DNA of 64,000 nt from an uncultured Hoeflea sp. (GTDB lineage: Bacteria > Pseudomonadota > Alphaproteobacteria > Rhizobiales > Rhizobiaceae). The stretch spans positions 1,550,001-1,614,000 of the forward strand of contig NZ_CANMVK010000001.1 of the NCBI RefSeq assembly GCF_947501405.1. Direction: 5' to 3'. The notes under the pieces were generated by a model, which saw nothing but the letters and a program-made list of their open reading frames with translations, did not search any database and was not told the DNA's origin. How positions within the stretch are numbered: position 1 is the first letter of the stretch; the number at the start of each line of letters is the position of its first letter. The translations under genes and the position numbers were made by a program. Shown in pieces: positions 52,589-64,000 of this stretch.

Positions 52589-53152
52589 CTAGATGGCAGA
52601 AGGCTCCGCATCGGCGTTTTGCGCCACTTCCTTGGCGAATTCAGCGACAAAAGCCTCAAGCGCGTCCCAGTCGGTGAACTCGAAATCCATGGACGTGTCC
52701 AACGGCCCACCTTCCTTCTCCGCGATCCGGCGCATCACTATCCGCTTGAAAAAATCATATTCGAGGAATTTCAGCGCACCTGCCGCATTATGGATGCGGC
52801 GGGGCCGGAAACCGGTCTTCTTCTCAAGCTTGGCGGGATAGGCTTCGGCTTCCGCGCGCTCCTCTTCGTTTTCGCTATTGATTCCCAGCGACACGGAGAC
52901 AAACGCGTTGGGCACCGCATCAAGCGCGTCTTTCCAGTCGGTGGCAAAACGGATGATCGGATCGGGATAGCGCCCCATGTGAACCGGCGCGCACAGGAGC
53001 ACGCCGTCAAACCGGCCCGGGACGGCAAACCCGGGGTCGCGCACATCGGCCAGCACCACCGCCTCACCGGCGTTTTCGAGCTGAGCGGCGACTTTATCGG
53101 CGATCTTGCGGCTGTGACCTTCCACCGTGGCGTATAGAACCAGAACGGCCAT
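52589..53152 (-). CDS. HemG-like flavodoxin-domain protein
   Basis: A 187-residue flavodoxin-fold protein resembling menaquinone-dependent protoporphyrinogen oxidase HemG. The FMN phosphate loop is LYATVEGHSRKIADKVAAQL, and FDGVLLCAPVHMGRYPDPII is the family's second segment. DWKDALDAVPNAFVSVSLGI and RRIHNAAGALKFLEYDFFKR also match. A strong AAGGAGG lies 8 bases before the ATG at 53150-53152; the 20 in-frame codons upstream are therefore not used. Whether it acts on haem precursors or another partner is not known; alphaproteobacteria often use HemJ for that step. Confidence 0.83.
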   Translation of the reverse strand: MAVLVLYATVEGHSRKIADKVAAQLENAGEAVVLADVRDPGFAVPGRFDGVLLCAPVHMGRYPDPIIRFATDWKDALDAVPNAFVSVSLGINSENEEERAEAEAYPAKLEKKTGFRPRRIHNAAGALKFLEYDFFKRIVMRRIAEKEGGPLDTSMDFEFTDWDALEAFVAEFAKEVAQNADAEPSAI

Positions 53153-53221
53153 TGCGGCATCCTCCTTTGGAATTGGAGGCTCACCATGCCATCGCGCGGG
53201 CCAACGAGGCATTGACGCAAG

Positions 53222-54289
53222 TCAAGAGTGGGGAAGCGGCGCGGCGGTTTCGGGATGATCGGCAGCCGCTGCCCTGGCCATGGCCAGGAGCTCGGCGCCT
53301 GCAAGATGCGGCGACGTCTTGGCGGCGAAGGCCTGGTCGACCAGATCGCAGATGAGTTGGTTGACCGGTGCCGCGCGGCCCTGATCCTCAGCCAGACGCA
53401 CCACCGCGCCATTGAGATAGGCGGTTTCGGGCTTGCGGCCCGCCATCAGATCGTCCCAGGAAGAGGAGCGCGCGGTCTCGTCCATCCTGAGCTGCTGGCG
53501 CGCGACGACCCGGAACAACCAGGTGGGCAGTGTGAGCACCTTCGGGATCAGTCTCGGATTGGTGCGGGTGGCCCCGGCGGGTTCAATGCCTGCGGCATCG
53601 AGGCTCGCAAGCAGTTCCTGCATCGCCATGGCCAGCACCTGGCGGTACCCGGGATCGGCAAATTGCCGGCGCAGCGGCACACCGCTGATCACATTGAGGC
53701 CGTTGTTGAGATTGAGCAGGAGCTTGCCCCAAAGCACGGCGTCAATATCGTCGCGGATCCGGATGTCGAGCCCGGAGGCTTGCGCGCTGCCGACAAGGCG
53801 CTGCGAGGCCTGAGACGGCCCCACAAGCACGCTGCCCTCCATTGAGCAATGCACGGCATTGGGCGACATCCGCACCACATTGAAGGGCACCGTGCCGGCC
53901 ACAATCCGATGCCCCGGCAGGCAGGCATTGAGCAGCTCAACATTGCCAACACCGTTTTGCAGGCTGATCACCGTGGCCTCGGCAGCCAGCACACTTGCGA
54001 GTTCGCCCGCGGCGGCTTCGGTGTCGCCGGATTTGGTGCAAAACAAAACGATGTCGCAGCTCTCCAGCGCCCCGGCACCGCCGGCGCTGTAGGATTCCGG
54101 TTTGAGCTCGGCTTTGAAACCGCCCAGACGGGTAACCGCCAGACCGCGCGACAAGGCATCAAGCGTCCGTCCGCGCGCGGCAAAACCCACATGAGCGCCA
54201 CCTGCTGCCATCATGCCGCCAACATAAAGCCCGATCGCGCCTGCACCCATGATGCCAATCCTGGGCTTTGTGGCTGCTTCGCGTTGCAT
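53222..54289 (-). CDS. 2-dehydropantoate 2-reductase family protein (PanE/ApbA)
   Basis: A 355-residue ketopantoate reductase-fold enzyme. The NADP-binding site is RIGIMGAGAIGLYVGGMMAA, the linking region VISLQNGVGNVELLNACLPG, and the catalytic lysine is in LWGKLLLNLNNGLNVISG. PanE makes pantoate in coenzyme A synthesis, but several paralogues with other keto acid substrates exist and the longer C-terminus here fits a general ApbA-like member. It begins 3 bases after rarA ends and is surely in the same transcript. Confidence 0.87.
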   Translation of the reverse strand: MQREAATKPRIGIMGAGAIGLYVGGMMAAGGAHVGFAARGRTLDALSRGLAVTRLGGFKAELKPESYSAGGAGALESCDIVLFCTKSGDTEAAAGELASVLAAEATVISLQNGVGNVELLNACLPGHRIVAGTVPFNVVRMSPNAVHCSMEGSVLVGPSQASQRLVGSAQASGLDIRIRDDIDAVLWGKLLLNLNNGLNVISGVPLRRQFADPGYRQVLAMAMQELLASLDAAGIEPAGATRTNPRLIPKVLTLPTWLFRVVARQQLRMDETARSSSWDDLMAGRKPETAYLNGAVVRLAEDQGRAAPVNQLICDLVDQAFAAKTSPHLAGAELLAMARAAAADHPETAAPLPHS

Positions 54290-54292
54290 CCC

Positions 54293-55603
54293 CTACCCCT
54301 TCGACCGTTCCTTGCGGAGCCTGGACCAGAATTCCAGCCGTTTGCGGATATCGCGCTCGAAGCCGCGCTCGGGCGGATCGTAGAAGGTCTTGCGGCCCAT
54401 GGCTTCGGGAAAATAGTCCTGTCCGGAAAAGGCATCAGGCTGATCATGATCGTAGCGATAGCCGTCACCATAGCCTTCGCCCTTCATCAGCTTGGTGGGT
54501 GCATTGAGAATGTGCTTGGGCGGCAGCAGCGACCCATGCTCCCTAGCCGCGCGCATCGCCGATTTATAGGCGGTATAGATCGCGTTGGATTTGGGCGCGG
54601 TGGCGAGATAAACGCATGCCTGGGCCAAGGCCAACTCGCCCTCAGGCGAGCCGAGGAAATCGTAAGTATCCTTGGCGGCGTTGGCGATCACCAGGGCTTG
54701 CGGGTCGGCATTGCCGATGTCTTCGGAGGCCATGCGCACCAGACGCCGGCCCAGAAACAACGGATCCTCACCGGCATCGAACATCCGCGCCAGATAGTAC
54801 AATGCCGCATCGGGATCGGAGCCGCGCACCGCCTTATGGAGCGCCGAGATCAAATTGTAGTGGCCGTCCTGGCCCTTGTCGTAGACCGGAGCCCGGCGTT
54901 GGACCACCTCGATCAGGGTTTCGGTGTCAAAACTCTCGCCCTCGCGGGCGGCACGCCACACCTCCTCGGCCAGGGTCAAGATGGCGCGGCCATCGCCATC
55001 GGCCATGCGGATTAGGCTCGTGCGGGCATCCGTATCGAGCGGCAAAGGCTTGCCGGTGTCTGCTTCGGCGCGTTCCAGCAGGCTTTCGAGACTTGCCTCA
55101 TCATGGGGTTTGAATGTGAGCACCCGGGCGCGCGACAGCAGCGCGGCATTGAGTTCAAAGGACGGGTTTTCGGTGGTGGCGCCGACAAGCACTATGGTGC
55201 CATCTTCCATCACCGGCAAAAAACTGTCCTGCTGGGCGCGGTTGAAGCGATGGATCTCATCAACAAACAACAGCGTCTGACGACCATTCATCCGTCGCGC
55301 CCGCGCAGTCTCGAAGACCTTCTTGAGATCGGCGACGCCCGAAAATATCGCCGAAATCTGATCGAACGCCAGTTCGGTTTCGCCGGCCAGCAACCGGGCC
55401 ACGGTGGTCTTGCCGGTCCCCGGCGGCCCCCAGAAAATCATCGAGCCGAGGCTTCCGGACGCAATCATCCGGGTGATGACCCCGTCCGCGCCGGTTAAAT
55501 GCGGCTGTCCGGTCACCTCCCCCAGTGTGGAGGGCCGCAGCCGGTCGGCAAGCGGACGGATCGCGGTGTCCGGGACGGCGGGTTCGCCAAACAGATCAGC
55601 CAT
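54293..55603 (-). CDS. rarA: Replication-associated recombination protein RarA (MgsA)
   Basis: A 436-residue AAA+ protein related to clamp loaders and RuvB, acting on stalled replication forks. Walker A is WGPPGTGKTTVARLLAGETE, Walker B is LLFVDEIHRFNRAQQDSFLP, and sensor 1 is LVGATTENPSFELNAALLSR. The C-terminal tetramerisation domain includes GYRYDHDQPDAFSGQDYFPE, conserved in the family. Length is typical. It starts 5 bases after degP on the same strand. Confidence 0.94.
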   Translation of the reverse strand: MADLFGEPAVPDTAIRPLADRLRPSTLGEVTGQPHLTGADGVITRMIASGSLGSMIFWGPPGTGKTTVARLLAGETELAFDQISAIFSGVADLKKVFETARARRMNGRQTLLFVDEIHRFNRAQQDSFLPVMEDGTIVLVGATTENPSFELNAALLSRARVLTFKPHDEASLESLLERAEADTGKPLPLDTDARTSLIRMADGDGRAILTLAEEVWRAAREGESFDTETLIEVVQRRAPVYDKGQDGHYNLISALHKAVRGSDPDAALYYLARMFDAGEDPLFLGRRLVRMASEDIGNADPQALVIANAAKDTYDFLGSPEGELALAQACVYLATAPKSNAIYTAYKSAMRAAREHGSLLPPKHILNAPTKLMKGEGYGDGYRYDHDQPDAFSGQDYFPEAMGRKTFYDPPERGFERDIRKRLEFWSRLRKERSKG

Positions 55604-55608
55604 CGCCG

Positions 55609-57159
<1,551 letters not shown>

Positions 57160-57387
57160 GTTCAGGATCCTTGATTGTTGGAGCGAGTATGGCCTGATCG
57201 GAGGCTCAAAGTCATCAGGAAGTTGGCGGCTTGATGGCAAGCGCCAGAATTGCCGCAAAGGCGCGGCGATCACGTTCAGTACACGATAAATTGGTCAGTC
57301 TCAGGGTTTTCGGAACGAGACGAACATGATTGTCTTGGAAGGTCGCGCGCCCGTCGCGGAGGCCCACCTTATGCTGGAGAGAACGCC

Positions 57388-58347
57388 GTGCCACGCCGCT
57401 ATCGCCCCCTGCCCATTCCCGGATCGGAAATCACCTCTGAAAACGCCTATTTCAAGCGTCGCGACTTGCTTCGGCTGACGGCTGCGGGCGGGGTGACGCT
57501 TGCAGCGACCAGTATTGCCATGGCCGCACAGGATCTCGCAGCGCTTGCCGCCAAGCCCGGAGGCTTTGATCCCGGTGAAGAGCTGACGCCGGAACTGGAC
57601 GTTACAAGCTACAACAATTTCTACGAATTCGGCACCGGCAAGGCCGATCCCGCCGCCAAAGCCGGAGATTTCAAACCACGCCCCTGGAGCGTGATGATCG
57701 ACGGGCTGGTGAACAAGCCTGGCGAAGTCGATCTAGAGGACATGTTGGCGCTCGAGCTTGAAGAGCGCATCTACCGGATGCGCTGTGTCGAGGCCTGGTC
57801 GATGGTCATTCCCTGGATCGGGTTTCCGCTATCGGCCCTGATCGCCAAGGCCGAGCCTCTGGGCAGCGCCAAATATGTGGCGTTCGAAACCGTGGTGCGG
57901 CCCGAAGAGATGCCGGGGCAACGCGGGGCTTTCCAGCCCCTTCCCTGGCCCTATGTCGAGGGGCTGAGGCTTGACGAGGCGCTGCATCCGCTGACGATTT
58001 TGTCGGTCGGGCTCTACGGAAAGGTCTTGCCCAACCAGAATGGCGCGCCGGTTCGGCTGGTGGTGCCGTGGAAGTACGGTTTCAAGGGCATCAAATCGAT
58101 CGTCCGCATCACGCTGACCGAGGAGCAGCCGATCTCGACCTGGAACAAGCTGGCGCCGAACGAGTACGGCTTTTACGCCAACGTCAATCCCGAAGTCGAC
58201 CATCCGCGCTGGAGCCAGGCGAATGAAAACCGCATCGGCGGCGGCGGTTTCTTTGGCTCAAACAAACGCCCGACGCTGCCCTTCAACGGCTATGGCGAAG
58301 AGGTGGCGGCGCTTTATGACGGCATGGACCTGAGGACGAATTTCTGA
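57388..58347 (+). CDS. msrP: Periplasmic methionine sulfoxide reductase catalytic subunit MsrP
   Basis: MsrP is a molybdopterin enzyme of the sulfite oxidase family that reduces protein-bound methionine sulfoxide in the periplasm. The 319-residue product has a Tat signal ([20 protein letters not shown], about 24-45), the molybdenum cysteine in [20 protein letters not shown], and the C-terminal [20 protein letters not shown]. The start is GTG at 57388, since GGAGAG lies 7 bases upstream and no ATG in this frame fits. The next gene, msrQ, starts 2 bases after its stop. Confidence 0.94.
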   Translation: MPRRYRPLPIPGSEITSENAYFKRRDLLRLTAAGGVTLAATSIAMAAQDLAALAAKPGGFDPGEELTPELDVTSYNNFYEFGTGKADPAAKAGDFKPRPWSVMIDGLVNKPGEVDLEDMLALELEERIYRMRCVEAWSMVIPWIGFPLSALIAKAEPLGSAKYVAFETVVRPEEMPGQRGAFQPLPWPYVEGLRLDEALHPLTILSVGLYGKVLPNQNGAPVRLVVPWKYGFKGIKSIVRITLTEEQPISTWNKLAPNEYGFYANVNPEVDHPRWSQANENRIGGGGFFGSNKRPTLPFNGYGEEVAALYDGMDLRTNF

Positions 58348-58349
58348 CC

Positions 58350-58985
58350 ATGCGGCTGCCGTCGCTGCCCCGGCGCTACCACGCTGCCTCGATCTGGCTG
58401 CTCTACGCGGTCGGGTTTGTCCCGGCCATATGGTGCTTCTATCTTGGCGCGACCGGCCAACTCGTGGGCAACCCGGTCAAGATCTTTGAACATTTGCTTG
58501 GCGAATGGGCGCTGCGGTTTTTGATCCTGACGCTGGCGATCTCGCCGCTTCGGGACCTCTTCGGTGTCAACTGGATCCGCTACCGCAGGGCGCTCGGGCT
58601 CCTGGCGTTCTGGTATGTGGCGATGCATTTCGCAGCCTATATGGTGCTCGACAAACGGCTGGCGTTCGATGTGATTGTCGAGGATGTGATCAAGCGCTGG
58701 TTCATCACCATCGGCATGGCTGCGCTCGTTTTGCTGATTCCGCTGGCGCTGACCTCCAACCAGTGGTCGATCCGCCGGCTCGGACCGAGATGGACCAAGC
58801 TTCACCGGCTGATCTACCCGATCGCCGCCGGCGGGGCGCTGCATTCCTGCCTGTCGGTCAAGGTGATCGGGCTTGAAGAGATGATCCATGCTGGGCTGGT
58901 GGTGGTGCTGATCGGCTGGCGACTGGCGCGAAAGCGCTTCCTTGCCTGGAAGCGGGCCGCCCGCGACAGACCCATTCCTGCTTGA
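58350..58985 (+). CDS. msrQ: Haem-binding membrane subunit MsrQ
   Basis: MsrQ is the inner-membrane b-type cytochrome that passes electrons from quinol to MsrP. The 211-residue product has about five helices of the ferric reductase-like type, with the haem-ligand histidine region FWYVAMHFAAYMVLDKRLAF and a second histidine stretch in WTKLHRLIYPIAAGGALHSC. ILTLAISPLRDLFGVNWIRY is a family signature. It follows msrP by 2 bases and is convergent with the rplQ operon. Confidence 0.94.
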   Translation: MRLPSLPRRYHAASIWLLYAVGFVPAIWCFYLGATGQLVGNPVKIFEHLLGEWALRFLILTLAISPLRDLFGVNWIRYRRALGLLAFWYVAMHFAAYMVLDKRLAFDVIVEDVIKRWFITIGMAALVLLIPLALTSNQWSIRRLGPRWTKLHRLIYPIAAGGALHSCLSVKVIGLEEMIHAGLVVVLIGWRLARKRFLAWKRAARDRPIPA

Positions 58986-58993
58986 ATGAACAC

Positions 58994-59024
58994 AAAAAGC
59001 CGGGCGCCTTGCAGCGCCCGGCTT
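58994..59024 (-). terminator. Rho-independent terminator of the rplQ operon
   Basis: On the minus strand AAGCCGGGCGC pairs with GCGCCCGGCTT around a six-base loop and ends in TTTTTGTG. It lies 30 bases beyond the rplQ stop and ends the ribosomal operon; on the other strand it could also stop msrPQ read-through. Confidence 0.92.
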
Positions 59025-59054
59025 CCGGATTGGGTCAGCTCAAAGAGGTGTCGC

Positions 59055-59483
59055 TTACGCGGCTTCTTCTTCGGCTGCGGCTTCCAGAGCCACGCGGGCA
59101 CGGTCCTTGGCGCCCTTGGCGTCGACGTCACGATCAACGAATTCGACAACAGCCATCGGGGCATTGTCGCCGGTGCGGAAACCGGCCTTCATGATACGGA
59201 TGTAGCCGCCATTGCGGGTGGCGTAGCGGGTCGCAATGGTGTCGAACAGCTTGCGCACGGCGTCGTTGTCGCGGATCTGCGAGATCGCCTGGCGGCGGGC
59301 ATGCAGATCGCCGCGCTTGCCGAGCGTGACAAGCTTTTCAACGATCGGCCGGATTTCCTTGGCTTTCGGCAAGGTGGTGACAATCTGCTCATGTTCGATG
59401 AGCGAAGCCGCCATATTGGCGAACATCGCCTTGCGGTGGCTCGAGGTGCGGTTCAGCTTGCGACCTGAATTTCCGTGGCGCAT
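59055..59483 (-). CDS. rplQ: 50S ribosomal protein L17
   Basis: A 142-residue ribosomal protein. [20 protein letters not shown] is the conserved N-terminus and [20 protein letters not shown] the core motif. The C-terminal extension is Ala/Glu-rich. It lies 43 bases downstream of rpoA and is followed by a strong terminator. Confidence 0.97.
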   Translation of the reverse strand: MRHGNSGRKLNRTSSHRKAMFANMAASLIEHEQIVTTLPKAKEIRPIVEKLVTLGKRGDLHARRQAISQIRDNDAVRKLFDTIATRYATRNGGYIRIMKAGFRTGDNAPMAVVEFVDRDVDAKGAKDRARVALEAAAEEEAA

Positions 59484-59526
59484 GGCTTATCTCCTTCACA
59501 CGCAGGCAGCGGCCTGCATAAGGGGT

Positions 59527-60537
59527 TTAATACTGGTCTTCGTAACGCTTGGCGAGATCTTCGATGTTTTCCGGCGGCCAGGACGGAACTTCCATACCCA
59601 GATGCAGGCCCATGGAAGCGAGCACTTCCTTGATCTCGTTAAGCGACTTGCGGCCGAAATTCGGAGTCCGAAGCATCTCGGCTTCGGTCTTCTGGATCAG
59701 GTCGCCGATATAGACGATGTTGTCGTTCTTCAGGCAGTTGGCCGAGCGGACAGAAAGTTCCAGCTCGTCGACCTTCTTGAGAAGCGACGGGTTGAAAGCC
59801 AGTTCCGCGACGGTTTCCTCGTGAACTTCCTTCTGCGGCTCGTCGAAGTTGACGAACACGCCAAGCTGGTCCTGAAGGATGCGCGCGGCATAGGCCACGG
59901 CGTCTTCACCGCTGACCGATCCGTCGGTTTCCAGCGTCAGGGTCAGCTTGTCATAGTCGAGAACCTGGCCTTCGCGGGTGTTTTCGACCTTGTAGGAGCA
60001 TTTCTTGACCGGCGAATAGAGGCTGTCGACCGGGATCAGCCCGATCGGCGCGTCTTCGGCGCGGTTGCGATCCGCCGGTACATAGCCCTTGCCGTTGTTG
60101 ACGGTGAATTCCATGCGGATTTCCGCGCCGTCATCCAGCGTGCACAAAACGTGCTCGGGGTTGAGGATCTCGATGTCGCCAACGGTCTGGATGTCGCCGG
60201 CCTTGACGACGCCCGGGCCCTGCTTGCGCACGACCATGCGCTTTGCCTCGTCGCCTTCCATCCGGATGGCGATTTCCTTGATGTTCAGGATGATGTCGGT
60301 GACATCTTCGCGAACGCCGGGGATGGAGGAGAACTCATGCAGCACGCCGTCGATCTGCACTGCCGTAACGGCGGCGCCGCGCAGCGAGGACAGAAGCACG
60401 CGACGCAGCGCGTTGCCGAGCGTGAGGCCAAAACCGCGCTCAAGCGGTTCGGCGACCACGGATGCACGGGTGCGGCTCTCGGTGGAGAACTCGACCTTGC
60501 TCGGCTTGATCAATTCCTGCCAGTTTTTCTGAATCAT
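59527..60537 (-). CDS. rpoA: RNA polymerase alpha subunit
   Basis: A 336-residue alpha subunit. The N-terminal assembly domain (about 1-235) includes [20 protein letters not shown], and the C-terminal domain (about 255-320) has [20 protein letters not shown] and [20 protein letters not shown], which binds UP elements and activators. The start ([17 protein letters not shown]) is at 60537; 15 upstream in-frame codons do not resemble RpoA. The gene order rpsK-rpoA-rplQ is standard. Confidence 0.98.
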   Translation of the reverse strand: MIQKNWQELIKPSKVEFSTESRTRASVVAEPLERGFGLTLGNALRRVLLSSLRGAAVTAVQIDGVLHEFSSIPGVREDVTDIILNIKEIAIRMEGDEAKRMVVRKQGPGVVKAGDIQTVGDIEILNPEHVLCTLDDGAEIRMEFTVNNGKGYVPADRNRAEDAPIGLIPVDSLYSPVKKCSYKVENTREGQVLDYDKLTLTLETDGSVSGEDAVAYAARILQDQLGVFVNFDEPQKEVHEETVAELAFNPSLLKKVDELELSVRSANCLKNDNIVYIGDLIQKTEAEMLRTPNFGRKSLNEIKEVLASMGLHLGMEVPSWPPENIEDLAKRYEDQY

Positions 60538-60644
60538 CTGTGTTGCCTTCCTGTTGCCGCACCATCCAATCGTGACGGCCAAGTGAGAAGAGGGGCGAAC
60601 GAGCGCAGGCGCCAGCCCGGCCCGTCAATCATTCTGAACCGAAC

Positions 60645-61034
60645 TCAGACGCGGCGCTTCTTGCGCGGACGGCAGCCATTGTGCGGGATCGGGGTGACAT
60701 CGCGGATCGAGGTGATGGTGAAGCCCGCAGCCTGCAACGCCCGGAGCGCCGATTCACGACCCGAACCGGGACCGCGCACTTCGACTTCCAGCGACTTCAT
60801 GCCGTGATCCTGCGCCTTCTTGGCAGCATCTTCAGCAGCCATCTGGGCCGCAAACGGGGTCGACTTACGCGAGCCCTTGAAACCCTTCGAACCGGCCGAC
60901 GACCACGAGATGGCATTTCCCTGCGCATCCGTGATGGTGATCATGGTGTTGTTGAAGGTCGAGTTGACGTGGGCGACGCCCGACGAAATATTCTTGCGTT
61001 CACGCCGTTTTACGCGTCCGGCTTCCTTGGCCAT
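60645..61034 (-). CDS. rpsK: 30S ribosomal protein S11
   Basis: A 129-residue ribosomal protein with [40 protein letters not shown] and [18 protein letters not shown], all S11 signatures. It lies between rpsM and rpoA in the usual order. Confidence 0.97.
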   Translation of the reverse strand: MAKEAGRVKRRERKNISSGVAHVNSTFNNTMITITDAQGNAISWSSAGSKGFKGSRKSTPFAAQMAAEDAAKKAQDHGMKSLEVEVRGPGSGRESALRALQAAGFTITSIRDVTPIPHNGCRPRKKRRV

Positions 61035-61178
61035 ATGTAGTGTCCTTTCGAGATATCAGCACCGCCGTAATGTCAGCGGCTCCACCGGGAAACGTCTGAA
61101 CGGGCGCGGAAAGATCGTACGACGGCCAGACCGGCCATGCGCGCAATCGCTTCCGCCGCCCGCCGGACGGCTCCCAAA

Positions 61179-61547
61179 TTACTTTTTCTTGCCGGCGATC
61201 GCCTTTGCCGGACCCTTGCGGGTGCGGGCATTGGTGTGGGTCCGCTGACCGCGCACCGGCAGGCCGCGACGATGGCGGAGACCGCGGTAGCAGCCAAGGT
61301 CCATCAGACGCTTGATGTTCATCGAGTTCTCGCGGCGAAGATCGCCCTCGACCTGGTAGTCGCGATCGATGGCTTCACGGATCTGCAGCACTTCGGCGTC
61401 CGAGAGCTGGTTGACGCGGCGATCAAGCGGAATGCCGACCTTTTCAACGATTTCAGCGGCGAATTTCTTGCCGATGCCGTGGATGTAGGTCAGCGAAATG
61501 ATCACGCGCTTGTTGGTCGGAATGTTGACGCCTGCTATGCGGGCCAT
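61179..61547 (-). CDS. rpsM: 30S ribosomal protein S13
   Basis: A 122-residue ribosomal protein starting [20 protein letters not shown], with [15 protein letters not shown] and the C-terminal [20 protein letters not shown]. The start at 61545-61547 gives the conserved N-terminus; the 28 in-frame codons upstream are not S13. It is separated from rpsK by 144 bases. Confidence 0.97.
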   Translation of the reverse strand: MARIAGVNIPTNKRVIISLTYIHGIGKKFAAEIVEKVGIPLDRRVNQLSDAEVLQIREAIDRDYQVEGDLRRENSMNIKRLMDLGCYRGLRHRRGLPVRGQRTHTNARTRKGPAKAIAGKKK

Positions 61548-61878
61548 GTGCATCTCCATGTGGGCCGGTCTTGCCGGCGAGTTATTGTTGACCCGCGTCC
61601 GGTGGAGGCCGGCCCTTGCGGGGTAGTCCAAAGCCGCCTCCCTGCCCTGTCGGGTTCAGCTCGGCGGTATTCTCATGCAAGGTCCCGACACGCTCAAAGC
61701 GACCAGTGCCATTTCCCGATTTTCGGAAAACCGCGCCGATCGCCTGCATGTCGCGAGTTGCGCGGGTCATAGGCCACCTGAAAGGATTCGTCAACCTCTC
61801 TGTCAGGCCCAATTCCGCGCCACCTTGAACCCGGCTGTCATCAGGCGAAAGCCGGGTTCGATTTCCTGATTTGCCCGC
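61548..61878 (-). other. Intergenic region between adk and rpsM with hairpin
   Basis: A 331-base gap on the minus strand between the adk stop and the rpsM start. A hairpin GAACCCGGCT / AGCCGGGTTC lies at 61828-61859, close to the adk end, with a 13-base loop and no T-run. The remainder, ahead of rpsM, is the probable location of a promoter; I see no gene in it. Confidence 0.5.
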
Positions 61879-62459
61879 CTAAAGGCCAGAGAGCACGCGT
61901 TCGATTTCCTCGGTCACCGCGTCGATCGAGGCCATGCCATCGACCGTGCGCAGATTGCCCTTGGCGTAGTAGTAACCGGTCAGCGGCGCGGTCTTCTTGT
62001 AGTACTCGCGCAGCCGCTCGTCGAACACTTCGGCATTGTCGTCCTTGCGGACCGGCTTGCCGGCGGCAGCGGCCTCTTCGGCGCGCTTGATGATCCGGCC
62101 CACCAGAGCCTTGTCGTCGACCACAAGTTCGATCACGCTGTCGAGCTTCATGTCCTTGCCGGCGAGCATTGCCTCCACGGCATCCGCCTGCACCAGTGTG
62201 CGCGGATACCCGTCAAGGATGAAGCCGCGCTCGCAATCGGGCTGATCGATGCGCTCGGAGACGATGGCGTTGACGATGTCGTCGGAGACGAGTTCGCCTG
62301 CGTCCATCACCGCCTTGGCGCGCTTGCCGACCTCGGTTCCCGCGGCGACGGCGGCGCGCAGCATATCGCCAGTCGACAATTGCGGAATGTTGTGTGTTTC
62401 GACCAGGCGCTCGGCCTGTGTGCCCTTGCCCGCTCCCGGCGGCCCCAAAAGAATTAGTC

Positions 62460-62463
<4 letters not shown>
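61879..62463 (-). CDS. adk: Adenylate kinase
   Basis: A 194-residue adenylate kinase that interconverts ATP, ADP and AMP. The phosphate loop is [20 protein letters not shown], the AMP site is [20 protein letters not shown], and the shortened LID ([20 protein letters not shown]) shows the small variant that lacks the zinc-binding LID. Its ATG overlaps the secY stop as ATGA. Adk sits in the secY operon as in most bacteria. Confidence 0.97.
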
Positions 62464-63800
<1,337 letters not shown>

Positions 63801-63960
63801 TCACGTTCTCCGCGAGGCCCTTCCGGCGCCCGATGAACCCGATCATCTCCGGAGGGTCTGAGTTGGTGTCACCGGACGTTGCGGCCTGACCGTGTCTGCG
63901 GTCGTCGGCGGCTGCCCCGGCCGCCGCTGTCTAGCGCGCCGACCGATCCCATATGGGATG

Positions 63961-63990
63961 AAAACCGCCCGATGTGAAGCACCGGGCGGT
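63961..63990 (-). terminator. Terminator hairpin upstream of secY
   Basis: On the minus strand ACCGCCCG pairs with CGGGCGGT around an 11-base loop and is followed by TTTTC. It lies 160 bases upstream of the secY start, so it ends whatever ribosomal gene precedes (rplO in most genomes, outside the window). The secY group then needs its own promoter in 63801-63960. Confidence 0.75.
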
Positions 63991-64000
63991 CACAATTTTC

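Noticed and set aside
53849-55015. A 388-codon plus-strand reading frame
   Set aside because: It runs opposite panE and rarA, both of which have intact catalytic motifs; the antisense product has no recognisable domain.
59236-60807. A 523-codon plus-strand reading frame
   Set aside because: It is antisense to rpoA and rplQ. No domain is recognisable and the codon pattern is that of a shadow frame.

Overview
The window is a high-GC (roughly 60% by eye) chromosomal stretch from an alphaproteobacterium, most likely a Hyphomicrobiales (Rhizobiales) member of the Rhizobium/Hoeflea/Phyllobacterium type. The evidence is the gene order rpsB-tsf-pyrH-frr-uppS-cdsA-rseP-bamA-lpxD-fabZ-lpxA-lpxI-lpxB, LpxI in place of LpxH, the alphaproteobacterial EipB/DUF1849, ATP12 and DUF1489 families, a phasin gene, and the secY-adk-rpsM-rpsK-rpoA-rplQ block. 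The genus is inference. I see no insertion sequence, prophage, integrase or CRISPR array.

Layout. (1) 1-12875, all minus: translation factors (rpsB, tsf, frr), UMP kinase, and undecaprenyl, phospholipid, outer-membrane-protein and lipid A synthesis; most junctions are 4-base ATGA overlaps or short gaps. (2) 13049-16058, minus: a basic coiled-coil orphan, a pentapeptide-repeat protein and eipB, with a decayed copy of the 3' end of eipB between the first two genes. (3) 16225-21000: ridA, a glycerophosphodiesterase, a DUF482 protein, a HIT protein, then azlCD on the minus strand. (4) 21185-30535: clpS-clpA (ClpA has a histone-like tail), a phasin with an inverted repeat upstream, a SPOR-tailed D,D-carboxypeptidase, a VWA/DnaJ-like pair, DUF1489, sdaA, and a 33-codon membrane ORF with its own terminator. 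(5) 30839-39680: small membrane and transport genes, mgtE, and a pspA-yiaA operon divergent from a tetR across three identical palindromic operators. (6) 39935-42906: tRNA-Leu(GAG), lipB, two uncharacterised genes and an XRE regulator. (7) 43106-48104: a C1-sulfur cluster. (8) 48212-58985: a lipoprotein, a housekeeping run from degP through rarA, panE, rluA and atp12 to DUF1330, and the divergent msrPQ. (9) 58994-64000: rplQ-rpoA-rpsK-rpsM-adk-secY.

The most coherent accessory system is 43106-48104. An IclR regulator lies between an SBP56-family methanethiol oxidase gene (mtoX) with a small multi-pass membrane protein on one side, and divergent S-(hydroxymethyl)glutathione dehydrogenase and S-formylglutathione hydrolase on the other. 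Methanethiol oxidation yields formaldehyde, sulfide and peroxide; the divergent pair converts formaldehyde to formate. The arrangement reads as one regulated methanethiol-to-formate module. The copper-maturation genes (SCO1/SenC, MauG) described beside mtoX elsewhere are absent, and the membrane protein takes that place.

Other notable points are the eipB duplication remnant, the triple TGAACnnnGTTCA operator between pspA and tetR, the ClpA tail, and the near-palindrome upstream of the phasin gene.
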